Below are positions 11,571 through 23,463 of a stretch of DNA of 64,000 nucleotides, piece after piece (position 1 is the stretch's first letter; each line of letters begins with the position of its first letter). Below the pieces are notes generated by a model. The model made no database searches. It was not told the DNA's origin and saw only the letters and a program-made list of their open reading frames with translations. The position numbers and the translations under genes were made by a program. This DNA comes from Gremmenia infestans (taxonomy: Eukaryota; Ascomycota; Leotiomycetes; Helotiales; Hamatocanthoscyphaceae), in the NCBI GenBank assembly GCA_032629725.1, contig JAFEVB010000002.1, positions 744,001 through 808,000 on the forward strand, given 5' to 3'.

Positions 11571-12560
11571 GAGCTGCAAATGTGTGATTCGGTGCGAGGC
11601 ACTGAATGATTTATGCGCATTTCCGAATTCCATTTGGCTGTATGAACAAGGGCGACACTTATTATTAGCTGCTGTTCTTTCAGCTCTAGAATTAATAGCA
11701 AGACATAAATTGACCAATATAAACTATAGCCCCCAAACTGTGACCCATTCCTTAATTTACCTACTATACCTACTCCGTAAGTGACGAAATGACTGGCCGC
11801 GACCATGGCCACTCAAACGGTGGCGCCTCGATGGAGGAGGCTACGCGCCGGCCGCGTACCTAGGTAATGAGACGAATATAGATAAAGAAAGTCACCAATC
11901 AAGGAAGGAGACAATGGTGTATGAAACTCTAAAGCTGCCAGTAGCTAGGATTTCGAGTATCAAACACTCGATGCGTGATTTTGCGAAAGAAATGAACAAT
12001 AATAAATATAGAAAGGAAGGGAGGGAAGCGCAGTTGAAGTGAAGGAAGCCTTGAAGCGCTCAGCCTTGTATCAGGTCCACTTTCCTGACAACGGGGCTGA
12101 TCCATTGGGCTCGCTAGACGCTTCACCCCACCTCCAATTCAATTATCCTTCCCCTCCCCTCGGCGAGGGCTGATATTGCACTGCTCAGTAAGAACTTATA
12201 TTAAGGGCTTACTTCCTCTTCAACCTGCGGCCAGTTCAAGAGGCCAGCTGCCAACTTTGAGCTTCAGCCCTAAAACTCATTCACACTCGCTCTGCCAGAT
12301 AAAGGAAGAACAACAACTGCAACCCGTCTTGTTTCCACCCCGCTACAGTACTGTACACATTCCCCTCTTCGAACCCAACTCGGAGCCAACGGCCTCAATC
12401 CGCAACCCATCTTCTATCTACTGTTTGCGAAAACTTGCGACTAGACTGCCAGTTTTCTTGCACGCCGAATTAGATCTTTGCTTTTGTTCTGTCTACTTTC
12501 AGAATACCCCTCTGATTCACCCACTGTTTCAAGTCCCGGAAATACGTACGTTCCAACAAC
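11571..12560. other. Intergenic and probable 5' leader of the MAP kinase gene
   Basis: No supported gene. The last 350 bp are pyrimidine-rich, as in many fungal promoters and leaders. One ACTCCGTA occurs at 11772-11779 and one GTACAGTACTGTAC-like palindrome near 12346-12358. Confidence 0.6.
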
Positions 12561-14134
12561 ATGGCAGACCTTGCAGGTAGAAAGGTGTTCAAGGTGTTCA
12601 ACCAGGACTTCATTGTCGATGAGAGATATACGGTGACTAAGGAGCTTGGTCAAGGTGCTTACGGCATTGTCTGGTATGTGCTTGTCTCTGCTATTTCTGT
12701 TGACACCCCGCTAACTGCTGCCTTACCAGCGCGGCTACGAATACCCAAACCCAAGAGGGAGTTGCGATTAAGAAGGTCACCAATGTCTTCAGCAAGAAGA
12801 TTTTGGCCAAGCGTGCGCTGCGAGAGATAAAGCTATTGCAACATTTCAGAGGTCACCGCAACGTATGTTCATATTCAATGGATAATGGAGCGCGGTCTAA
12901 TAAGAATAGATTACTTGTCTCTACGATATGGATATCCCAAGACCGGACAATTTCAACGAGACCTATCTCTATGAAGGTAATACGAACAATTCTATTTTCG
13001 GACTAGATGCTAATTGGTGTAGAACTCATGGAGTGCGATCTTGCCGCTATCATTCGTTCCGGACAGCCCCTCACGGACGCCCATTTTCAAAGCTTCATCT
13101 ATCAAATCCTCTGCGGATTGAAATACATCCACTCTGCCAATGTTCTCCACCGTGACTTGAAGCCCGGCAACCTGCTGGTCAACGCCGATTGCGAGCTGAA
13201 GATTTGCGATTTTGGATTGGCTAGAGGATTTTCTGTTGATCCGGAAGAAAATGCTGGATACATGACTGAATATGTTGCGACGAGATGGTACCGTGCGCCT
13301 GAGATTATGTTGAGTTTCCAAAGCTACACAAAAGCGAGTAAGTTTTTGTTTTCGGCACTTTGGGTTCAGAACTGACAAATTTAGTTGATGTTTGGTCTGT
13401 TGGTTGCATCTTGGCAGAGCTGCTTGGTGGTCGCCCATTCTTCAAGGGTAGAGATTATGTCGACCAGCTGAATCAGATTCTTCACATTCTCGGAACACCA
13501 AACGAGGAGACTTTATCACGTATTGGCTCACCAAGAGCTCAGGAATACGTTCGCAATCTGCCATTCATGGCTAAGCGACCATTCCCAAGTCTTTTCCCCA
13601 ACGCAAACCCAGATGCTTTGGACCTCTTGAACCATATGTTGGCATTCGACCCGTCATCGAGAATCTCGGTTGAGGAGGCTTTGGAGCACCCATACCTTCA
13701 TATTTGTAGGTTTTCCTATGCATCTTTCACGCCTATTTCACGGGGCTCGGTAATGTTTAAGGCTTCTTTGGGTCATTAAGACCCGAGGAAGTCCTAAAAA
13801 TGCAAACTTCCCAGAGTATATGATTCTAACACTTTCTATAGGGCACGATGCCTCAGACGAGCCAGGATGTCCGACGACCTTCAACTTCGACTTTGAAGTT
13901 GTCGAAGACGTAGGAGAAATGCGCAAGATGATCTTGGATGAGGTAGCTAGATTCCGCCAACACGTACGAGTCCAACCAGGCCAAGGAGGCGTGAACCAAG
14001 GACCAGCTGTGCCTATTCCTCAAGGAGGTGGAACATGGGGTGCCGAGGATCCAAAACCACAGGAGAATTACGGAATGGGAGCTACAGGTTTGGAGCAGGA
14101 TTTACAAGGAGGTTTGGATGCTATGCATCAATAG
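12561..14134 (+). CDS. SLT2: Cell wall integrity MAP kinase, Slt2/MpkA/Mps1 type
   Basis: Terminal Ser/Thr kinase of the cell-wall-integrity cascade, activated by an Mkk1/2-type MAPKK. Visible motifs: ELGQGAYGIV glycine loop, VAIKKV lysine, HRDLKPGN catalytic loop, DFG, the dual-phosphorylation lip TEY in AGYMTEYVATRWYRAPE, and PFFKGRDYVDQLNQIL of the MAPK insert. The N-terminus MADLAGRKVFKVFNQDFIVDE and the Gly/Gln-rich C-terminal tail are typical of Pezizomycotina Slt2 orthologues. Introns: one after GIV (about 12675-12730), one after HRN ending at AAGAATAG 12909, one before the ELMECDL exon, one after SYTKA (about 13337-13383) and one after YLHI (about 13707-13841). About 415 residues, full length. 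In plant-associated fungi orthologues are needed for wall repair and infection. Confidence 0.97.
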
Positions 14135-14510
14135 ATTTGCGATATGGGACACTTTGGCGGCTGGATTTGAGGGTTGGTATTGGGATCCAGTTATGGGTTG
14201 GGCTATGAATGTAGCGACAGGCTCTTACATAGTGTATGTGGGAAGAGGGCTTGTAATGACGAATTTGATGACCTTTCTCTATCCCTCTGTTTCCATTCTT
14301 AATAATCGTGACCGAGTGATCGAAATACCGATCTTCAGGGTCCAGTTGTTCTCCGCACCCCGCAATGGATCTATGATATCACCAGATATCATTTTCCAAT
14401 GACATCTTCCTTCCCTTTTAAACCTCTATCTATCTCATTTCTCCTTCATCTTCAGAATATAAACCCAAATCATCTTAAAGTTATTTTGATTCACCTCAAG
14501 CAAGTCAAAA
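14135..14510. other. Intergenic, 376 bp
   Basis: 3' flank of the MAP kinase and promoter of the next small gene; pyrimidine-rich near 14410-14450. No ORF is supported. Confidence 0.6.
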
Positions 14511-15270
14511 ATGTCATACGCAGATAAAGACCCCCTCGCTGCCGCCAAACAAGCAGAGCGCGAGCTCAACTCCCATCAAGCCAAGCAGGGATACAGCACT
14601 AGTGATTCTGGTATGGATTCTGTTTTTCTTCCTCCTTAATTTCTTTTGAAGATGATGCATGCATGGGCGCTTTGAAGATCGAATAGACAGACATCTAGTT
14701 TGATCATCAATCATGCTTGGTCCATGGTACTGGTTAATGGGTTGCTGTTTTGGCTTTCCTCGTTTAAGTTTGATATCATACTTGGCATATAAATCGTAAG
14801 GGATTTTTGTATTATATGAATGAATGGATGAATGGATAAAAGGTTAAATGTTTAAATGGATACTCGTACTAACCTACCCAGCGACTGAATCAGGCGTCGA
14901 CGCATCCGTCGCGTCCCGTTTCCCGGGTGCGAATGTGGTATATGGAAGTGCTGCTTCTGGAGCTGGTGGGAATCGCGAGTATGTATATGTCTTCCCTTTT
15001 CCCCTCTTTCCTCCCTTTTCCCATTCCCTTCCATCCTCCTTCTTCCTCCCCCTCTCTTTCTGAAGAGGCAGAGAATGAAGAGGCAAAGAGGCAAAAGAAA
15101 ATACTAATCATGAAAATAGGATCCCCCCTCAAGAAGGCGGTACCATCACATCGAGCGGCCAACCTACTAAAGCGCGGGATTTCGAGGGCGTAGGAGGGCC
15201 GGTGGACAAGGCGGTTCTGGAGGCGAGTGAGAGGGGGGGTGAGGATGGGGTGCAGGGGAATGTGAGGTGA
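14511..15270 (+). CDS. Small hydrophilic Gly/Ser-rich protein, unknown function
   Basis: Three exons rebuilt from frame: 14511-14610, 14882-14978 and 15120-15270, joined by GT-AG introns of 271 and 141 nt. The product, about 115 residues, begins MSYADKDPLAAAKQAEREL and continues through RFPGANVVYGSAASGAGG, NREIPPQEGG and ARDFEGVGGPVDKA. It has no signal peptide, membrane segment or cysteine and should be largely disordered, like stress- or LEA-type proteins. I recall similar uncharacterised proteins in related ascomycetes but cannot name a domain. The long first intron is unusual beside its neighbours. The exon structure is my inference; codon phases match at both junctions. Confidence 0.65.
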
Positions 15271-15880
15271 GTTGCTTCCAAGTTTCTTTCGTTTTTTCTT
15301 CTTTGTATACCGACTTGTACTATTGGGGGAATTAGTGAAGAGGGGTGCACGTGAGATGGGGAGTAAGGTCCAAGGAGGAATGAAAGTGCTAATGTATGGT
15401 GTGGATATATAGACAGGGAGGGATTCGTGATGGTGCTGTGAGGGTTGCTGGGGGGAAGTGAATGATGAATCAAAGACGAGATGAGATGTATACGAGGAGA
15501 GGAGAGGAGAGGAGAGAGAAAGGAGAAGGGAAGAGGGAGGGTTTTTGGAATGATTGATGTATGTATTATTTATAGGTTGCGTTTGCCATTCATTGGTATC
15601 TTCCCTCTGTCTTTTGTCTGCTCAGTCAAGAGAAATATGTACATCGAAAAAGTAAAGCCCATTCGCTTTTCCTGTGCTGTGCAAGTGCCCTCTCCATCAT
15701 ATCATACCTGATCGTCTGCTGTAGAAGCAATCTATCTCATCATCCATCCACTCATTCCGAATGTCTCTCCGGGCCAACTTGTGGTGTTGTCGGACTTTAG
15801 GCTTTTCATTCGTCAATCTCCTTCCGTTTCCTTTCCATTCACTTTTGACTTTTCCTGCACAAACATCACACACCATTTGT
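15271..15880. other. Intergenic between convergent genes
   Basis: Contains a purine-rich GGAGA run (15493-15516). Short ORFs here are not supported. Confidence 0.6.
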
Positions 15881-16637
15881 TCACACGTAAAACCAATACT
15901 CAGCAGAATACTGCACGGTCATCGTCCCAGCCGCCGTACAAGCAGGCGCAACACCACCCGCCGTCTCAACCCGATACGCCAAGCTGACCCCATCACTGAC
16001 ATACGGCGCAGGCTTCGCAGTCAAGGACAGCCAATCCACCGCACCAGTGCCAGCCGGTCCCTTGCTAGAAGAAGCCGGTGCTTTCACATCGCCCGTCTTG
16101 GCACCAAAGAGGATCTTGTTGGCGGCGCTGAGATTGAATGTCGGGGTCCCGCTGGCGTCGAAGAAGTGGTTCCCGAGTACGCTGAGGGGGCCGCTGCTAG
16201 AGTCCAAGGAGCCCGAGGGGACGGCTTGGTTGACGGCTATGGGTGGGATGGCGTGCACGGCGGTGATGTTGGCGTATGCGAGGGAGGTGGCGTCGAAGAG
16301 GGTTGCGATTGCGCCGGTTGCGCTGGAGTTTGCGCCTGCTGCTAGGCAGGTATAATTCTGTGTACCTCTACCCACAGCAACATAAACGAGGGAAAGAGTG
16401 GTCGATGGTAAATCAGGTGTGTCTGTGTTTCTTGTTAGATGTGTATGTCTGGGAAGCGGAGAGTATGGCGAACTTACTACCGCTGGTGGGGATGGTGGGA
16501 GCTGCTCCTGTTGGCGTGGCGGCGGCTGTCTTGCAGTCCAGGCTGGCACGAACTGGAGCGACGATTGGGGAGGCTGTAGCCAGAGAGAGAATGCTTGCAA
16601 GCGCGAGGCTCTTGAGGATGGTGGACATTGAAGGCAT
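15881..16637 (-). CDS. Secreted DUF3455-domain protein
   Basis: Two exons. The N-terminus MPSMSTILKSLALASILSLA is a clear signal peptide with cleavage likely near ATA-SP. After an intron (about 16433-16475; junction AGC GGT A / AC ACA) the mature part carries YVAVGRGTQNYTCLAAGANS, IATLFDATSLAYAN and ending VQYSAEYWFYV, the hallmarks of the DUF3455 family. Members are small extracellular or wall-associated proteins; some databases label them malate dehydrogenase, for which I see no support. ATG 16637 and a second Met three codons later are both possible. Paired Cys occur in the N-terminal part (LDCKTA), in QNYTC and in APACTAAG. The biochemical role is unknown. Confidence 0.85.
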
Positions 16638-17160
16638 CTTGAGGTGGTTGGGGGTTGTATTTTGGAAGAAGAGGTTTCGAGATGTGTTTTTTGGAGGAGA
16701 GGTCTCGAGATGTATTTTATGAGAAGGAAGAAGGTATTCTTGAGCAGACCGAGATTGGATGCGAGAGGGTGAATTTGAATGTGAATCTGAGATGGAGATA
16801 TACAATATTCGTTTGGTGTAGTAACTGCAACGCTGGTCGTGTGAATTGGCGCCGGAAGTAAATGAATAGCAAATTGGACTTGTACAACCAGTTGAACAAG
16901 CTCTCTTGGACGAAGGAGACGGTATATTAAGAGGAGATGTATAAGGAAGATGCTTGGGATTGGTGAGGAGTGAATATGAGGTTGAGATGCAATTCATCAA
17001 TGAGGGACGGCTTCATCTTATACTTTCTCTGCAATCTGACTTCAAATGCATCGGTACCCGTGTGTCTCGACCGGCTGCAAGGCCCAAGCATCCTTGCTGT
17101 ACTGCCAGAACCAGACTGATCCTTGGAGGAAGGTCGAGGGAAGGTCGGTGCTCTAGCCTT

Positions 17161-19647
17161 ACTCCGTACTTCCCCCATCCCTCCCTCCCACTACTGTACT
17201 ACAGTACTCCATACCTCACTCATACAGTACGCCCAGAACGCGGACTCGACTGAACTCGACAGAAAATTGATGCTAAAATTGCATACACCACCCTGTACCT
17301 GCACAATACCTGCACCTGCATACGGAGAACGCTTAACAGTACATTACAGTTATAGTTCAAGACGCGCTAAGGTAGGAGTAAGGCGTCTTCCCGTTGGTGT
17401 ATGAACAGGGGAGAGAAGGCGAGGGGAGGGGTGGAAGAGCGGGTCCATCGCGCCTCTCAGCCAATTTTTCAATTTTTCCCACTATCACCACCATCCTTCT
17501 TGGGACGTGTACATGATGTTGTACGAAGGAAAACGTACACACACACACACACACACACCCGCGCCGTGCCACCAGAAAAAGAGACAAACATAGAACGGCC
17601 GCTAAGAAAGGGAAGTGTGAGACCCGATCACTCACAGGCTCTGATAAACGCAGAATACTACCCTACCCACTAGTAATCCCACCTAAATACTCGTACTGTA
17701 TACACCAGCTGTACGACCGTGCCGGCGGCAATTCCTCAATAGAAATCGTGAGAACAATAACCTCGGCGTCAGACGGTTAGAGTAACACCCGATGTGGAAT
17801 GCGTGGCGCGATACCCTCTCTCTCTTCCTCCTCATAGAACATAATTGAAGGTTGTTTTCATCCCAACCCAACTACTACTTACTACCAGGTTAGGTTTCGT
17901 CTGAAGCATTGAGCCGTATGGTTTCTGTGCGTCTCGTTCTGGATGAGAATCCTTGTCGAGATCAATTCTCCCGGTGCACACACATGGCTTCTGTACTCCG
18001 TACATACCTAGATTATTACAGCGAGCATTCCCTGAAAACACACGCCTATTCTGTGTATTGTGTGCCATGTTCGCCCTGCCACGCTGTTACTATTCAACCG
18101 TGCGACTCGTCCTGTGCTGCAATCCTCTCAGGAGGAGGTACCGTGCGTGCGTGCGGCGCGTTTGTTTCTTCCCCTCGCTCGTCTATCAAGCTTTGTTTCG
18201 TTTCGATCTTCACCTCAAACGCGTATCGCGTTTGATATTCAAACATCAGACGAGCACCTACCTACCTTATATTATGCTTCTGTCCGTGTCTGTGTCTGTG
18301 CAAACATTCAAACACAATCCTTCCAACACTTGCTATCTTATCTCCTCCTCGCCTCAAGACTTTTGACCTCTGCTCTCGTGGAGGCAGGCATCTAAAACAC
18401 ACTTACTCCGTAGCTCCCCTCCGTGCGTGAAGCTCGTGCTCGTGGTGGGATACCCCAACAAGACCTGACTCCGTAGTTCAGGAGAAGTTGTCTATCTGAT
18501 TCTTCGAAGCCATTCCCAACTTCCTGGGGGAGAGTTGGCGGGTTTGAAGTTGTGTTTCTGATAACTGCTCGTCGGTATCTTTCAAAACATCACCGATTCT
18601 TTACGTAGCAAGCCTGCAATTCCATTCCCCAGGTTTAGGCTGACCTATCTAAGCAATTATGCTCGATCGGGCACGGCCGGTTATCTGATAGCTGGGTTGA
18701 GAATACCGGCAATATCAGAATCAGTCGTCAGCATCTACGGTATCAATAAAAACATTTATTTATTCCTGTAATATCCATCCTCCTTTCCAGCCATTCCAAT
18801 TTCCGCCTCTGTACCCGATATGAGGTTACATACTACATACAGCAGTAAAGAGATTACCTGGGCGCCATCTCACCAATATTGCAACTCAACCTCAGAGTCA
18901 CAGAGCCTCTTTTCCTCTTCTTCCCTACCCGGAACATTATCTTATCCACTATTCCAAAAAGAATGCATCCGCATCTGCATCCCCATCTCCACCTCTCATC
19001 GACACTTCTTACCATCTTAGACGAAAAGCACTGTCCGCTTTACCTCCCCCTGTTTCCCATGTGCCCACTCCGCAGAAGCCCCGTCCGTGCATATCCATAT
19101 TGCTATAAATTAAAAGCGAGCAAATTTACCAGACTTTCATGCCATGACACCACTTCCCCATTTAAAGTTCTATTTCCATATCTCACAAATTAGTAGCAAT
19201 TTATTTTCTTCTTTCTCGCTTGCAGCACGGGTATAGTACAGTACACGGACGACAGCAAGCGAGCGGCCGCTTAAAAAAGAATGTGTGCTAATTTGTTTCC
19301 TAATATAGAAATACTACGTCGATTAATTGCGCTTGTTCGTTTCTGATTTTGCGTTCATTCGGATCAGATACTTTCCAATTTTTACTTTTCACGCGTCTGT
19401 CTGTCATGTCACTTCTTACTCCATAAACTCAAATACATGGCATGGCATGGCATAGCTAGCTACCAAGTGAGATGGGAGGGACCGGACGCTACTAAATCCC
19501 ATAGCCACGCCCACGGAGCGCGAGACTACTCCGTATAGTGCTGATCTCCATCTCCATCTCCATCTCCATCTCCATTAAGCGCCGTTCGCTGATGCGGTCT
19601 TCCCACGAGTATGCTATGCGACCTCGATGCTTGGTACTGTACGGAGT
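17161..19647. repeat. Cluster of the word ACTCCGTA / TACGGAGT
   Basis: Exact copies at 17161-17168, 17995-18002, 18405-18412, 18468-18475, 19528-19535 (plus) and 19640-19647 (minus). Other copies in the window are at 2216, 5418, 11772 and 47461. All are intergenic. Several are extended to TACTCCGTA or flanked by GTAC. Confidence 0.75.
17537..17558. repeat. (AC)11 dinucleotide microsatellite
   Basis: Eleven AC units in the gene desert, in non-coding DNA. Confidence 0.9.
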
Positions 19648-20593
19648 ACCAGAACTCAAATAAAAGCGCTAGCTACCTACTACCGCCATAAGCGGCATAT
19701 CCAACAAGTCATGTACCGCACGTAACCCTCAATCAGCTTGGAACAAGCGCCTCTACTACCATTCATTCCCTGTCTTATACAGAAGGCGTTTAATTAAGCT
19801 GGCTTTGTACTCGCATGTGGAGATAAACTACATACTGTACATACATATATACCTACATATACCTACCTACCTACAGTACAACCAGCTCAATAATCTATAT
19901 GTTTTTTTCTTTCCGCGGCCTTGAGATGAGGCTTAGAACAACTAGCTAGCTATAAAACTAGCCTGGCGTTTTCTTCGTCGAGGTAGTTTTGAGCATTGAG
20001 TAGTGGGGTAGTGACTGAATGAATGGTATATAAATGCAAATTCTACGAGTAGGTTTAGTATGTACTGTAGGGAGAAAAGGAGTGTGTGCTTGGCTGCTTG
20101 TGATTGAGGGATTAGCAGATGTTGGATGTGGAATGGTAGCGTATGGGAAGGAGTGAGGCAGTGAGTTGGTGTTTCTGCTGGTAGGTTGTAAGGATATGGC
20201 ACTATGGAGCCTTCGGATTGAGCAGTGGCAAGAGTGACAAGATGAGCCAGGGAGAATGGGAATGGGTGTGAAGGATTGGGTGTCTTCCTCTGAGGGGAAA
20301 GTTTGACGTGGTTGATCTTCCTACAGCTATCAGCTTGATGGGAAGGTTCCGTTCATTACCTTGATCGCAAAATCTACGGCACGAAAGATACAGAAAAGTG
20401 CGTCGTTCGTCTTACTGTACACACTCTTCTATGAGTGAAAAGCGGAGTATTAAATACATGTAGTAACGGGATTTTCATGCAGTCTTGTCAACCCCACTGC
20501 CAATTTGTAGCCGTAGCATCCATCGTGACATCTTGTGTATCTCAAAAAGCCTCGGTGTTCAAATCAATACCCCCTGCCCAGCATCACCTCCAC

Positions 20594-22607
20594 TTATCGC
20601 ATACCGCCACCGAATCCACCGCTCATGCCCTGCAGTCTGTTGGCAAGCTGGGGATACTTTTCTTGAACTTCTAGCTGCGTGCGCGTGGCTTCGGCATATG
20701 AGAGCGCGTTGACAATTTCTCCCTCGGTTCGGGAGAGCTCGGCGGCTCGCTCGAAATATGTTAACGCCTCTGTTACCTTACCTTGCTGCAGTAATAGTTG
20801 GGCCATAGTGGCAACGGCAATGTCGCACTCGGGATCGACTACTTATGGTTAGCAATCTATTGATCAATATTTGGAGTGGGAGCATATACTAATAAGCGCT
20901 TTCTGGCAAAGCTTTTCGGCCTCGGCGAAATCTTGTTTCCATTGGAAAAGAGCCAGAGCTTTGTTGATAAGAGGGAGGACGTTCATTCCTAGAGGCTTTG
21001 TCTGCTTTTCCATCTCCACAGCTGTCTCAAACTTCTCAATTGCTTCTTGGTACTTTTGCTGATCTAACAAAAGCTCTCCATAGTAGTTGTAGACATCTGG
21101 CACTTTGTCAAAGTTCTTAATACATCTGCGGAACGTCGCCATTGATGATGCGATCGACCCCATCTTGTATTGCGTAACACCGAGCTGGATGTGAGAGAAG
21201 ATAAAGTCCCGGTCGATGTCGATGGACTTTTGGTAATCCTTTGCGGCATCTGCCCACTCGCCGAGGATGAAGTGAAGCTGGGCACGGTGGTAGTAAATAT
21301 CAGGGTCTTCGCTGTTTTGTTCCATGGCCTTTTCGAAATCATCTGCAGCGGCATCCTTGTTGCCTATTGAAACATTAGCAAGGCCAATATAGTATCATGC
21401 TTTTACCAACCTATTTCCAGATGCATGCTTGCACGTTTGATGTAACTCTGAGTCAAGGCGGGCTGGAGATCGATACTCTTGGTCAAATCAGCCAATGCAT
21501 CAAGGTTGTCACCGCGAAGGTATCTGAATGTTCCGCGCATATTATAAGCAAAGGCTTCGAGATCTCCAAGTTCGTTCAATTGCAATGCTCTGTCAAAGGC
21601 AGCTGCCGCCTCTTCGTATCCATCAGCAGTCTTCGAATCCATTGAGCGAAGTCCATGTTGCAATTGTCCTTTGCCAGTAGATTCTGACAATTCCTCGCTC
21701 TCTTCCAATCCTACAGGGGATGGGCGAGCTCGGAAACTTTGAAGGTAGTTTGTGACAAACGATGAGCTGGGAAGTTTCTTGTCCTTAGTCGCAAGAATGA
21801 CTTTCGCCTTGGCCTCGGCCACCTTCTTCAGCAATCGCTCTACAGCTAGGGCACTGGACTCGTTTCGGAATCCATCAATAATACAACTTGCCGTAAAGTC
21901 AAGGAGCGCTTCGCTGAACTTCTCGAGATGCTCGTATGCATGAGCTCGTCGGTTTAGAGCCTTGACGTACTCGTTATCGAGGTTGATAGCAGCAGTTGTG
22001 TCCTCAATAACCTTCTCCCATTGTGAAAGAGCATTGTAGCATGCGGCTCTGTTCGAGTAGAAGATAGGGTCCGGTTTGCAGATGATAGCCTTTCCGTAGA
22101 GATCGATCGCCTTGTTGTAGTCTTTACTCCCATAAGCAGTGTTACCCGCAGCCTTCAGTTTTCCAGCATAGTCTTTTCGTTGTTGTTCGGAAAGGCTTCC
22201 AACTGTTGTCTCGTCAACTTCGGGAAGCTCCTCTACAGTCTCGACAGTTGGCGTCTTTGGCTTAGTCTCCGCAGTTCCCTTTTCTAAGTCCTTCTTCTCT
22301 TCTTCCTTCTTCCTTCGCTTCTCTTTCTTCGACTTCTTTGGTGTACTGGGTGTGGTAGTACTCTATAATAGGTGTTAGCTAAACATAGCCTGATAATCTA
22401 GGGGCAACTTGGCTCTCATACCGAATCCGTTAGATAGTATGCAACACCAGCTCCTGAGACTACCACTGCGACACCTGCAATTGTGTAGACAACTGCCTTG
22501 TTCTCCGACGCCCAGGTCGATATACGGTCCCAAACTGAATTAGGGGGTGTTGACGATGAGAAGTCTGGGGGCGCCCTCCCAACGGGTATTGGGCCTGGGT
22601 TAGACAT
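20594..22607 (-). CDS. TOM70: Mitochondrial import receptor Tom70
   Basis: Outer-membrane receptor that accepts carrier preproteins from Hsp70/Hsp90. ATG 22607 begins a short cytosol-distal segment and a single N-terminal anchor (AVVYTIAGVAVVVSGAGVAYYL), followed after an intron (about 22365-22420) by a Lys/Glu-rich linker (KKSKKEKRRKKEEE). The rest is TPR repeats: the clamp TPRs start at GKLKAAGNTAYGSKDYNKAI, and the C-terminal TPRs run through ADAAKDYQKSIDID to ALTYFERAAELS. The protein ends SGGFGGGMR at TAA 20594. Further introns lie near 21365-21412 and 20838-20886. About 620 residues, normal for fungal Tom70. Identity is firm from the anchor-linker-TPR order. Confidence 0.95.
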
Positions 22608-23463
22608 GTGGAAGAAAATGTGGTATTAAGAGAAGGTAAAGAGCAATAATATGAAAAGAAACAAATACTCGATAGACGGCGCTGGCAGACTCGTTGATGA
22701 TGGAAATGCAAGCTGCCTGCTTGGAAAAGTAAAAAGATTCGCGACGTAGGGCATAGAGCACAGCTCCCAAAGTCATCCCGTCCCTATCCGTGATTGGTCG
22801 TGCGTATAGCATTATCCACTTATCAAGACACACCCTATTTGAATGACTAATAGAGCCTATGTTTTACTCCGGTACGGTATATGTTCAACGAATCTCTCCA
22901 ATCCTTCATGCATGGTCAAGCCTCCAATAATATTCTCTTTTCAAGCTAAATCACACGCCGCAGCTCACCTTTCTACATCTGATTCGAGTCCTGGATTGAG
23001 GACGTTATTTTTCGGAGCCGAGCTTTTTAAATACATACCTACTATTCTTCTCGCTAGCTTAGTCTCTTCGAGCTTCTCTGTTTGTAAGGCCTTGAATTCT
23101 CCTCTTCTCCTATCTAGGTATTCCTTTCAAATTTGTCCTGAATTTACAACTAAGGTGTACTTTCTCAGACCCTCGGGCAGTTCTGCTCTCCATTAGCCTA
23201 ATGATTCCCAAATAAGTACGCACGAAGCCTATCGCAGATTGCCAAAAGGGTAGTGCATGGAATAAATCCAGTATCCCTATTGCTCAGTTGCAAATACAGA
23301 TAGATGCACGCCTTGTCAAAGGCGAAAGAATTTTGTCTTAGGGAGTACCCTCGAAGCCACGTACATCGTAAGCTGACGTGCTTCTTTCGTACTAAAGCTG
23401 TGGTTTTGTTATACAGTACTAGAGCATAAGACGTACTGACATTCTTCACATTCAGTCCACAAA
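22608..23463. promoter_or_regulatory. Divergent intergenic region of Tom70 and the lyase gene
   Basis: 856 bp between two divergent start codons. It must carry both promoters. No ORF or named regulatory site is supported. Confidence 0.5.

Larger units (their letters stand above)
16638..20593. other. Four-kilobase gene desert
   Basis: No ORF here has the composition or motifs of a real protein; the longest frames (about 105-140 codons near 17909-18395) are low-complexity, overlap in several frames and lack homology that I recognise. The stretch contains (AC)11 at 17537-17558, (CTCCAT)5 at 19546-19575, GGCAT and TACC short tandem words near 19438 and 19855, and six copies of ACTCCGTA. It may hold long UTRs or non-coding transcripts; I cannot show either. 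Confidence 0.6.

Noticed and set aside
15761..16345. 194-codon plus-strand frame, Arg/Gly-rich
   Set aside because: Antisense to the DUF3455 exon; composition mirrors the other strand.
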